64,000 nucleotides of DNA from the NCBI RefSeq assembly GCF_902148855.1, contig NC_043963.1, forward strand, positions 38,731,807 through 38,795,806, written 5' to 3'. The notes beneath the pieces were generated by a model. It had not been told where the DNA came from. It was given only the letters and a program-made list of their open reading frames with translations, and did not search any database. Origin of the DNA: Sphaeramia orbicularis. Its lineage: Eukaryota > Chordata > Actinopteri > Kurtiformes > Apogonidae. Shown here piece after piece: positions 12,101 to 22,264 of the stretch; the stretch's first letter is position 1, and each line of letters begins with the position of its first letter. The translations under genes and the position numbers were made by a program.

Positions 12101-15100
12101 ATACAGTATGATGTGAATGACGTCAGAGATGTCAAACAATGTACAACATGTTATATGAACTGGGACATGAGACCGCTCTTCTAGACAAAAGACATCTGTG
12201 GTACAGTAGATAAATGTGGGAAACCATCAGCTGTCACTGGTTAAACAAATACAGAGTAGGAGTGATGCAATAGGTTCAATAGGTGTGAATGTGAGGGTGA
12301 ATGGGTGTTTGTCTGGGTGGTGACAGACAAATGATGATGAACTGGTGACACGTCCAGGGTGTACCCCACCTTCACCGACTGGCAGCTGTTAAAGACTCTG
12401 GCATGCCCACGACCCTCACAAGGTTTAAGCAGTTTAGTCTATTGAGCCTCAGCATATTCAAACACTGCAGCTCTGAAAAAAGTCTTGCACTGAGGGTGAA
12501 GTTTTGAGCCAGTATTTAAAATGAGAATTTGGCCAATAGCTGATGCCAAAATCAATTTTAGATTTTAGATTTTGTTATTTTTTTATACTTTATTTTTATT
12601 TGTTTTATCAACAGACAATACAACACAGAAACTAGGGGTCACTGGTTGAACACAAAATATTTAAGTGACAGACAGTAGTAATTATGCTTTGTTTTGTTTA
12701 TAGTCCAGCCATTTTCTCTAGTACTTTCTGAAGATATGTTCCTTGATCTGTAGGTAATAAGTCAATCTTTCCATCAAGTAGACTTCCTCTATTACAGCCA
12801 GCCATTGATCCTCACAGGGTGCGTCAGTTTTGAGCCAGTTCCTTGTAATGGCCTTTTTGGAAGTAATTATAAGAATTTTAAAGAGATATTTGTCTTTTTT
12901 CTCTAATACATCTCCAGGTAGCAGTCACAGCAAAAAAAAACTTGGGGTCCTTAGGAACTGTGAAAGTCATAATGCCCTCAATTATTTCAAAAAGCCTTAA
13001 TTTTAGATTCTGTTTTAATATTTTGTCTTTCTCGTTATTCCTCCCCCTTTTGTGCCAGGGAAACAGAAATCTTCAGTATATGTGTAGAAATAAGCTCACG
13101 GAACAATTTATAAGTCTTTCAGCCCCTCATTACACTATCTCTGAATTAGCTCTAATTCAGTCAAACAAATGCATGCAACAGCCTTTGACAGAATACAACT
13201 TAATATATGCCACTGCCATTAGTGACATGAATCTCATGCAGATAGAAATGTTCGGCCAATATATCAGTCCATCCCTGACACGTTGTAAAATTCTTAGACC
13301 TCTTAACTATTTTATTTTATCAGATAAGTCCTGATTCAAAAACTACCATGGGGAGGCCTTGTGTGATTGTAAAATAAATGTATGTAGGGCAATATTTACT
13401 GAGGCAGAGCAAATTAGCAAGGCTGGAATCCAGACAAAGAAAAAATCAGGCAGTTTCTGAGTCAGAGTTTACAGTAACTGCTGGTTGCATTCCTTTTCTA
13501 CTCCTAATGGCAATTCTAATTATTTAGTATATAATTTGGATCTGGTGAACTGTCTCACCTCGAACACAATGGCCTGTTTACCCCTTTTTTGTCTTTTCAA
13601 GCCTTAGTTGCACTATTGTTGCTGTGTTATTGTTTCTCTGTGTTGTAAAAATGAAAAATGTCTAATAAAAACAGAATGTAAAAAAAGAATAACGCAGGCA
13701 AACTTGTGGACTGTTTTGTAGTCGATCTGCTCTGATAACGTCTTCCTCTGTGTTTCCTCTGTCATCCATCACCTGTTCTCAGCAGCGCCTCCTCTGTGCA
13801 TACATGTCATACTTAAGTCAGGGACAAATCAGTTAAGATGTGTTTTTTTTGTTAAATAATGGTGCAACTAGTAATAACCCAACGATAGCAAACCTTAACA
13901 AATCATGTTACATGAGTCATTTGAATTCTCACTTCTCCAGAATTTGCACTTTGAAAGCGAAACCAATCTATATGCAATTAGGTGAGGTACAAAAGTAACT
14001 GTCTCTGCCTTTCATGTGCTAACTTTGTGCTGCACCCCCCTTTGCTAAATATCAGTACTAAAGGAGAGTTTGCACCTGCACAAACTGTTATTTCCATTAT
14101 GCACTCATTCATTTTCTGAACCCTGCTCGATCTTCTGGATGTGTCACCAATTGATCACAGAGCTGACAAACAACCATTCACTCTCACATTCACACTTACA
14201 GGTGACGTAGATTGATCAGTTAACGCATTAAGGTGGATGTCTTTGGATGGTGGGAAGAAGCCAGAGTATCCGGAGAGGAAGAAACCATGCAGACATAGGG
14301 AGAACATCCAAACTCCACACAGAAAGACCTTCACTGGCTGGTGCTGGGATCGAACCCAAAACCTTTTTGCTGTGAGGTGACTGCCATGTGGTGATGTGAG
14401 GCTGTGTGCACCCCCATGCTGCCCAAATCTGGCTCTTGGTATTTATTCGTACATTTCAGTAAATGTAGCAGATATAGTGGAATTACTAGGAAACAAATAG
14501 TCTGTGTGTTTCAGTAACAAGTTAACAAGTTGTGTGTGCGGTGCTGAACCCACTTCTCCTCTGTGACAACATGTCGCTCCGTCTTCAGCGCTTGCTCCAG
14601 GCTCTGGGTCTGCAGCAGCAACTGGTCCATGGCCACATGATGCTGCTTCCTTTGCTGCTCCAGCTCCCGCTCTGCCATTTGCAGGGCCTTCATCTTACTG
14701 CACAGCCTACACAAGGAAAGACAAATGGAATGATGTGTACACTTGCAAAGCAAAAATACAATATTTAAACATCCATAAAGCAATGGCATCTTACTTTTCT
14801 TCCAATATTTTGCGTTCGTGTTCACTCTTATCCAAGCAGCTCTGTCTCTCATTCAGTTCTCCTAATAGAGATGTCGCTTGAGCTTTCAGAGCTTCACAGT
14901 CCTTCGCCAGCTGCAAAAATGACAAAGTTACCTGAATTAATGCTTACATTTTTAAGGTTGGATAGTCTGCGTAATTATCTAGTCAGATTTCTTCCTTTAT
15001 AAATTGTTTATAACTTATACCTGGGCACAGTCCTTATCCTTCTGTTTGAGCAGAGCTTCAGTTTTGTCTCGCTGAGCTGAGCTCTTCTGCAAGTAATCAA

Positions 15101-18100
15101 GCTTTTCCTCCAACTCTCGATACCTACAAAAAAAGATGTTAAATTTTGTCTTAAATAAAACATACTTTTCTGTCGATATGAAGTAAGTGCTAAGACATTA
15201 AAAGGTAAGAGCTCAATTGTAAATATAACCCTAAAATATGAAAAGTAGACCACAAAATGTACAAAGAGTTCCAATTTAACTATATAACAAACATTGTAGT
15301 GACAGTAGATTATGAAAAAATAATCAAGAGAAAATTGGAGAAAAACTTAAAAACGGCTTATATGCAAGAAAAGTAATAAGACCACACATGAATCAACACA
15401 ATAAATTCAAAGATATTTGACAGGCAGGTAGTAGCTGCAGGTAAGACATAATCATGGGTGAAAGAACAGGGGTGTACGATGCAGAGGCATGCACTCGGTG
15501 AGAAAAAGAAAGCCACACAGAGCCCTAGGCTCACCTGCCCTGTGTGGCCTGAAGCTGCTCTGTGAGTTTAGCCAGGCTAGAACTGGAAAAGGAAACAGGA
15601 AGAGAGCCAAGAAGAGAAGGAACACATCTGAAACTGAGCTTTTTGTTAAGTTAAAAACACAGCAATCAAAGAGGCATGCTCTAGTATTCCATAGAAGAGA
15701 ACTACAGAGTGCAGACACCGTGTTTAGTTCAGATTAATTACTGCACGAAAACTGAAGCCAACTAGATAACGACTAAAAACAACTTAGTATTAAATTGTGT
15801 TTTGTCTTACCAGTCAGATGAGTGTTGTGCCTCTGAGCGATGTTGTACTGACTCTTCGGTAACGTTGCTTGTCTGCCAAAACATTAATCCATCCGATCAT
15901 AACCAGATAGTACAGGTATATTCTGCATGTTTTTCATACCATCTATCATGTGCCTTTGTAGTGCTGCTTATATCACTGCACTGACTAGTTGTAGAGTAGA
16001 ATTCATATTCATCTTGGTCCCACTGTTACCTGCGCCAGAGCCAGTTTTCCTCGAAGCTGGTCAATGAAACGACGCATTCTCTCCCTGTCCTTCTCTCCCT
16101 CCTCCCTCTCCCTCTCCAGCTCTTCATTCTTCCTCCTCAGCTCTCTCATACCCTCCTCCAGTGTTTCTTTGTGGCTCTTCAGCAACTGGAGAAAATCATT
16201 TGCTCCTTCTACAGGCTGCAGAACACAAAGGTGGTGAAAGACATAGAAGTGAATGGATGCATGGAAGAGAAATGTTTGACAAGGAGTGAATAGAAACTAG
16301 CCATTTTCACCCCAGCCTGGGGGACACACACTGAAATACACCCAAGACGAGAGAGGAACGGGAAAACAAAATTTTTTTATACCAAAACATTTTTTAAAAA
16401 GGAAACAAATTTGAGCCAAAAGTGCAAATAGCTGTAAATTAAAGCTGTGCTTCATTCAGTCAAGTGCAGAGAAATATCATTTGCCAGCCTTCATTTAATC
16501 CAGATTTCCTGCTCAGATATCGTGTGTACAAATATGGAGGATTTCATGATTTACTTCACTTTTTCATTTGCTCTTCTGCAGCTGACCAAGTTCAGAGTTC
16601 AAATCTTTTCAAATAGCAGTGTCATTCATTGCATGTGGCTCTTTTTCACATTTTACAGCTGCAAATCATAATGACAGTCTCTTCTGAGTAGGAATTCTGG
16701 TTTGAGGCAAATCAAATGTGAGGCATGGTGAGAATTTAAACAACAGCGGGGCGCAGTGCCAAGGGATCTGATTGGTGGAACCAGAATGGAGTGAGCAGGC
16801 TCACCTGGTCATTTTCCCTGCCTAACACCCCCCCCCATTCTACTGAAAGTGAGGCAGATGGAGTTGGTAGGGTGCTATTCAAGGAGCTATGCACACTTGC
16901 ATCACCCTAAACACACAAATATATCCATTAGATTAAAAATTAATACAGAATAAACTGAAATTAAATGACATATACCTCATTTGTGTGTGCGATCACATAT
17001 AACAATGGGACTAACAGTATCTAAAAACTCACACACACTCAATTTACCAGGCTTCGAGGTGGTGTAGTCTGTGTGTGTTGATCCATCTCCTCCACCCTCT
17101 TCCTCTCCCGCTGATCCAGGGTCTAAATCAAACAACAAAAAAACCTAAGCAACAATATAGGGTGTCTAATGTGTAGCTCTTTTGTGTTTGTCTCCCATCT
17201 GTACTGTCTGACATATTGCGGTTCTACTTCCTATGTAAATATGTATATGGCCTATCGAGTTTTATTATGACTATTATGAATTTTTGTATTGTTTGTTTTT
17301 GCACTATCTTTATGCATGCACATTTTTCTTGCACTTTATTCCGTTGCTGCTTGACCAGTGAATTTCCCTGTTGTGGGATCAATAAAGGTTAATCTAATCT
17401 AACCTAATCTACTTGATGTTCCCTGCATTCATATATAAATGAGACTAGAAATGTGTGACAGCTAACCTGTGGGCCGTCCAGAGGTCCATTCCTTGACGGG
17501 CGACCCTGCTGCTCCTCAGTCTGGCTGGAGTTACTACAACAGTGGTTGGAGGAGGAACCTGGTCCATTCACCAGACCCTGTAAGGAGTGATTCTCCTGAG
17601 CTAGTCTCTCCACCAGCGCCCTGGCCTCCTGGAAACGACAGCTTAGAAACTCTCTTTCCTCTTTCGTTCTTCGCTGCCATCCCTCCATCTCTTCACAGCG
17701 CTGACGCAAAGCCAGGTTGCTGCGGCGCAAGGCCTCTGGTAGACAGACAGTTTTAAAAAAACATTAAAGAAGAAAGAGGATTATGTAAATAATAATAATA
17801 ATGGGATTCAAACTGGTGGACCAAACATTAGAACCTAAAAATGCTACTTTAGACTGAGTTTAGGCCCCTTATTATTTTCTGTAATTGTACAGACACTATG
17901 CTGTCTGTACAAGGACTGCATCTATGTATTGTATATATTGAACAAGAAATGCATCTATGTATTGTATCTACTGAACAAGGAATGCATCTATATATTGCTC
18001 AGAAATTCACATTACAAAATATTCTTTCTCAAAATGTTATTTTAAAGTGACCGACAAGAGCCTCTTTTAATTTTCCTATTTTTTACCTTGTCATTCCATC

Positions 18101-19359
18101 TTGGATATCTAAATCACTAAAAGGTCCATTACAAAGGTCTTGGTGAAGGTATGACTGAGGATACATACATTTATCTTCCATAGAGGTCTTTTTGGTCATA
18201 TCTATGACATATTAGAGGCGTGTAAACACAGGTTTATTATTATACTAACTGTGGTAGGACTGGCACTTTAAAAATGAATATTTTGTTGTGTTCATTTCTC
18301 TAAATTATTTAAAATGATCCAATGCACAATCAAACTTGTATGTTTTAATTAATGAAATTGCAAGACATCCCTATAGTGCCTACTGACAGTATGGAATATT
18401 GTTAAATGAACTGATAATAAACCAAAGCAATGCACTGTAACAGAATAATGGCCAGATAATGCACCTGTCCCACATATCTTATCAAATTAACATTAATAAT
18501 AAAATGACACGGTGGTTTTTGTCTAAGACAGCACTGTTTGTTTGTTTGTTTATGTGCTTGTCTATGCTGGTTTGTGCTTATGTATATTTGACTACTCATT
18601 ATGGCATGTTGTAAATGAGTAGGAACAGAAGCTGTACTTCTTTATTTTTGTTACACAAGGCATAACGTTCCATTCATGTCTCTCCAGCCTCTTGCTTTAT
18701 ATTTATATTAATCCTTTTTTTTAAAATTGTTGTTATATGAAAAACTCAATAAAGATATTGACCAGAACATAATAAAATGACAGCTCCAAAGCAAGAATAT
18801 CTCATTTTATCACATTTCTGTTGACTCAGATCCTCTCTCCTCCTCCTCCACTACATTGCTTACATCTGGGGTTAGAGGGACTAAGATACAAGTAAAGGTG
18901 AGGATGTACAATGAATGTGCAAAGTGGAAATTAAGAGGGGAGAGGGTCTTCCTTTTTTATATAACTAAAAATCAAGCATTTTTGTATCATTTATAATATT
19001 TTGAAAGTGGCTACAAGAAACACAAAAATTAGATGAAGTTAATTAATTAAATGATTACATGAAATGACAACTTTGCAAAAAACATAAAAAAGCATGTTTT
19101 AGAAAACTTAGATGCTGTGAAAGCACACATTGTTCCCAGGTCCTGCAATGGTAGGAAAACACCTAAATTACTGTATCAAATGACTTTCATGTCAATCTAA
19201 TCTTTTCACTGTGATGTTACCTCTAAGCTGCTGATTGTCACCCAACAACCGGGTCACCACTTCATTGGCAGCCAGCTCAGGTGGGACCCTCAAGGCCCCT
19301 CCACTGTCCTCTCCTGACATGTCCCACTGCATAGGGCCGTCAGGCTGTGGCTGCACCAT
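9145..19359 (-). CDS. ikbkg: NF-kB essential modulator (NEMO / IKK-gamma), long form
   Basis: This is the regulatory subunit of the IKK complex; it binds IKK kinases and linear ubiquitin in the cytoplasm. Fifteen coding exons join in frame: 19221-19359, 17467-17735, 17048-17122, 16805-16906, 16030-16215, 15811-15872, 15535-15582, 15021-15123, 14795-14910, 14554-14706, 11924-11996, 11704-11838, 10523-10659, 9460-9536 and 9145-9326, giving 618 residues. The start is MVQPQPDG, matching the conserved MVQP of mammals. The IKK-binding part includes [14 protein letters not shown] and [16 protein letters not shown]. Then come [20 protein letters not shown], the UBAN stretch ([37 protein letters not shown]) and a C-terminal CCHC finger (C596, C599, H612, C616; [11 protein letters not shown]). 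Human NEMO has 419 residues; the extra length lies mainly between about residues 115 and 295. Splice choices in that middle part rest on GT-AG and frame only. Confidence 0.94.
10235..10477. mobile_element. Miniature inverted-repeat element in ikbkg intron
   Basis: The left arm cggcttcctgataaaacctg (10235 on) continues ctaagtgac. The right arm, reverse-complemented from 10476, reads cggtttcctgataaaacctg and continues ctatgtgac. About 28 of 30 bases agree. The 243-base element has no reading frame. No target-site duplication was recognised, so the superfamily is open. It lies between the UBAN exon and the proline-rich exon. Confidence 0.65.
11982..12123. repeat. ikbkg: 69-base tandem duplication spanning an ikbkg splice acceptor
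   Basis: Bases 11982-12050 and 12055-12123 are near-identical (period 73, about two mismatches). Each copy carries the sequence that on the minus strand reads TTTTTGTTTCACAG|GAAAAAATTGACACA: a polypyrimidine tract, the acceptor AG and the first 15 coding bases of the KKLTQLQ exon. The proximal copy (11982-12050) is the one joined to the full exon. The distal copy is a duplicate acceptor followed by non-matching sequence. Confidence 0.9.
12298..12432 (+). repeat. Diverged teleost LINE/SINE-type tail repeat
   Basis: The words gatgatgaactggtgacacg, tccagggtgtaccccacctt, cacgaccctcacaagg and tttaagcagttta match the same dispersed teleost tail seen at 80-205. The copy is older and lacks a clean GGATGGA end. 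Confidence 0.6.
12555..12960 (-). mobile_element. L1-type LINE fragment, ORF2 C-terminus and 3' tail
   Basis: The minus strand translates to [37 protein letters not shown] and [19 protein letters not shown], then [11 protein letters not shown] and a stop. This is the typical end of L1/Tx1-like ORF2 (KKAITRxWL, MExLT, WxxW patterns). It carries one in-frame stop before RKWLDY and a small frame slip near PKFF. It is followed by an AT-rich 3' tail ending near 12555. It is an old 5'-truncated insertion in the ikbkg intron. Confidence 0.8.
13560..13690 (+). repeat. LINE-like 3' tail, opposite orientation
   Basis: Plus-strand text with cctttagttgcacta-type words, ttattgtttctctgtg, tctaataaaaacagaatg and a short A-run resembles the 3' end of fish L1-like elements. 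It is oriented opposite to the L1 fragment at 12555-12960. The sequence between (12961-13559) has an open plus-strand stretch at 12942-13334 with no recognisable protein similarity. Confidence 0.4.
14105..14395 (+). repeat. Dispersed teleost LINE-derived repeat
   Basis: Strings such as caaccattcactctcacatt, ggatgtctttggatggtggg, aagccagagtatccggagag, gggagaacatccaaactcca and gctgggatcgaacccaaaac are the hallmark of a very common teleost repeat, thought to be LINE-tail derived. The copy is moderately diverged and lies in an ikbkg intron. Family naming would need a RepeatMasker comparison. Confidence 0.8.
17224..17412 (+). repeat. LINE 3' tail with TAATC/CTAAT pentamer repeat
   Basis: The sequence gaatttccctgttgtgggat followed by caataaaggttaatctaatctaacc is the typical 3' end of a fish non-LTR retrotransposon with a short pentamer tail. 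Coding sequence is absent, so the copy is strongly 5'-truncated. It lies directly beside the ikbkg exon 17467-17735. Confidence 0.75.
18640..18770 (+). repeat. Probable L1-type 3' tail
   Basis: The string tgaaaaactcaataaagata after a T-rich run resembles the end of fish L1-like elements. No coding part precedes it. It lies in the first large intron of ikbkg, between exons 17467-17735 and 19221-19359. Confidence 0.4.
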
Positions 19360-19955
19360 TCCTACAATCACAAGATAAGGCATACACAAACTCATTAAGC
19401 CATTACTGGTGTGTAATAACAATGCACAACAGGCAATGGCCGCATTCATCATCACACACTGACACATGGTTTACCGCGCAGTCAAGCGGCCTCAGGCACT
19501 TTCACTTTCAATTCAATCCCTCATCAAAATCATGCTTCATCTTTTGTCTGTGGAGGCCACCTGGCTTGCAGCTGGGCTTTGGTTTTATGATGTACATCTG
19601 AAATGTCAACACTCCTCTCGTCGCCATAAACCCACATTTACAGGTATCGATGAATGAGAGGAAAACATTACGTCATCTCAATATAATGAGGGAAAAAGGT
19701 GAAAATACAACCTGTTTTATATCTGTGTACAACACAAGATGAAGCAACACTAAATATTACCTTATAAATCTAACGGGGACTATTATTAAAAACTCCCTGT
19801 CGATTAATCCATATCAAAGCCACTGTTACACTGATCCTCTCCGTTTCCCGCATTGAGTCCAGTAACGTCATAATCTACCTGTCTTCACGAGCTAGACACT
19901 ACAACAGTTTAGAGGCTGGATTACTTACAGATTACAGGTACGAAAACAACCTTAC

Positions 19956-20060
19956 CTTTACCTCTACTTCAGCTGTGGTCCGGAATAAAAGACAGCCAGA
20001 TTGTCACTTAAATACAACTTGTTAACGTAGCTTTTTAGCCAAAGACACCAAGCTAGCAGG
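19956..20060 (-). promoter_or_regulatory. ikbkg: Probable ikbkg non-coding first exon and promoter side
   Basis: A good donor (AAAG|GTAAGG on the minus strand, GT at 19954-19955) lies upstream of the start-codon exon, whose acceptor TAG sits two bases before the ATG. This implies at least one non-coding first exon ending at 19956. The transcription start is not defined; a second possible donor (GAG|GTAAAG) lies just upstream. Confidence 0.5.
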
Positions 20061-20689
20061 TACAAGAGCTAGCAATGTTGTTTATATGCTAGCTACGACA
20101 ATGTAGCAAAACCGGTTACAATAAAACACCTGTTTAATGACATAAACACCCATCTATATTAACTGACTAAGGGCTTCCCGTAAAGCATTTTGCCAAAAGT
20201 TCTAATACTATCCTAAAGAAGTATTTGTACGATTAAATTGTCTTGAAATTATCTGTCAAGCCAAAGCGACTGTTGTTAGCTCAGGAAACGCGTTAAACAA
20301 CAAAGCCCTGAGTACAGACTGTCAGGATGTGCTTCCTCACAGGAGGCGACTTAATCTTCCTGACCGAAAATCGCAGTATTTCATGCCGTGCTGGCTTTCA
20401 AACGAATTGTAATTTTTATAACTTTTCAGACGATTGCATTGTAAATGTAAACTATATCAGATAAGAGTAAAGCTGTTTACATTGTTTTGATGAACATCAT
20501 TATAGGTGCAATATTCTTGTTACTTCTGCTACTCTGATTATTGACTATTATAATATTTCTGGTTAAAAAAATAATAATATAACATTTGTGATTTCTAAGT
20601 TGTGGCTTGAGAAACAGAAACAACTCTCCATACAAGCTCCAAAGAATAGTTTTGGACCCTTCCTTTGTTTCCTGGGTCACAGACTAGCA

Positions 20690-21310
20690 CAGTTGTTCAG
20701 GTTGGGGCTCACAGATGAATGTTTTGGCTCCCTTCCTCTTCGCATTGTATACAGTAGATATTAAGTGGGTCCAACCACATCCATGAATATTCTGATGTGA
20801 CTGCCATTATGGTGTGTGTCAGGAATGGACAGGAAGGGGAGTACAGGGATCTGACCAAAGCCTCCTTCTTAACACCTCCCAATGATATGGTGCAATTTCT
20901 AAAACGTAAGCTTCCTCTTTAGCTTCTCAACATTTATGGGTTGGACACTCACATGGTGACAACTTCTAGTATCTCATTGTGCACCTGTATAACAACCTAG
21001 AATGGCCCTTGACTTCCTTTCCTTCCTGCATAGTATCAACAGGGACAGGGTTAACTATTGTCCTAAGGAACCTCCTTAAATGCTACACGTTTTACCAGGT
21101 GGTGGTGGGAAAGTGCTGCTGCAGCAACACAATGATGTAAAGTGGAGGAGAACAGCACGCACAGTTCAAATCATTCTCTTCACCATGTTTTGACCAATGA
21201 GAGAAGCGGTGGATGACTTGTATCACTGTTTTGCAGAACAGATAGTTACATTCCCCACGGCTATCACACTGTACAACACTTTGGTCAACACTGAAAAGTG
21301 GGTAACTAAT
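20690..21310 (+). mobile_element. Decayed CR1/Rex-type LINE, reverse transcriptase C-terminal part
   Basis: Plus-strand frames give LAPFLFALYT-like text, then EYSDVTAIMVCVRNGQEGEY. In later frames come CYTFYQVVVGKCC and SLHHVLTNERSGG. These match the DDT-box region and the C-terminal part of CR1/L2-clade fish LINEs. Several stops and frame changes show the copy is old. It lies between the divergent ikbkg and tmed4 promoters. Confidence 0.7.
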
Positions 21311-22200
21311 TTAATTTGCCTTATTTGTGTTCATGTCAATGAGTTTTTTGTATAAATAACTGATTACATGTCTTGATTGCATTCAATTTGTTGACATGTT
21401 CTTTTGTTGGAAGCTCCAAGAATAAGTCTGGATCCTTTTAGGTCTCATTTTTATAAATTTATTTTTGACTTGATCTGATCACAAACAAAATATAACTCAG
21501 CTGAGGATCCACACCCCAAGCAGGGAAATGGACCCTGAACATTGCAATGCACATCACTTTTATATCCTTGCAAACTGATCTTCAAACTATGGGCTGAACC
21601 CCTTGTGGGTTAGATCACAGAAAATGGACTGGTGTCATCTTACTCTAAAGTCAAGCAGATGAAATTCCTCAACTCAATGCAAAATCCCATAATGACCGTG
21701 TTTACCTCTTGTTGTTTACGATTGTCCGTGGGCATGTGTATTTAAAAGTGTGCCTAAGATAAAACCTAAGTCCTGTAATCATAAATCTGTCAGTTTAGTA
21801 TGTGACCGAGATGCGACCTATCCTAAGAAATTTACAACTGACCAGTGAAACAAAGAAATTCTGGTGACACAAAAGAATCCTGACCAATACTGACTAATAT
21901 GTGATTAAACCCAAGAATTCAACCATCCAAATTAAAATAATATTTCAGTTGTTATTTACTTTCTTTTTTTGAACAGAAGGGCAAATATATTTCCCTTATG
22001 GATCAGTAAAGTTATTCAAATTGCAACTGGGCACTCAGCAAAAATAACAGTTACACAATATCTGTTGCAACTTCATTTAAAGGACTTGAGCAGAAACAGG
22101 TCAGTGCAGTGGAGCAGGGTTAAGGTAGCCTGACAGTCTGAACCCTGGGTGAACAGTTGCCACACGTATGGAAATCCCCTTCCTTCTTCCGCGGTGGACA
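21311..22200. other. Spacer upstream of tmed4
   Basis: No exon is visible. One LINE-tail-like string occurs near 21990-22015 (tatttcccttatggatcagt). The last part before 22265 is more GC-rich and is presumably the tmed4 promoter and leader. Confidence 0.5.
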
Positions 22201-22264
22201 ATGACGCTGCCGACTGCAGCATCAGAGCTTCCTTTGCTGGTGTGCGCAAAGTGAAACGGGCAAC

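Noticed and set aside
12942-13334. 130-residue plus-strand open frame in an ikbkg intron
   Set aside because: No recognisable protein similarity and it lies between LINE remnants on both sides.
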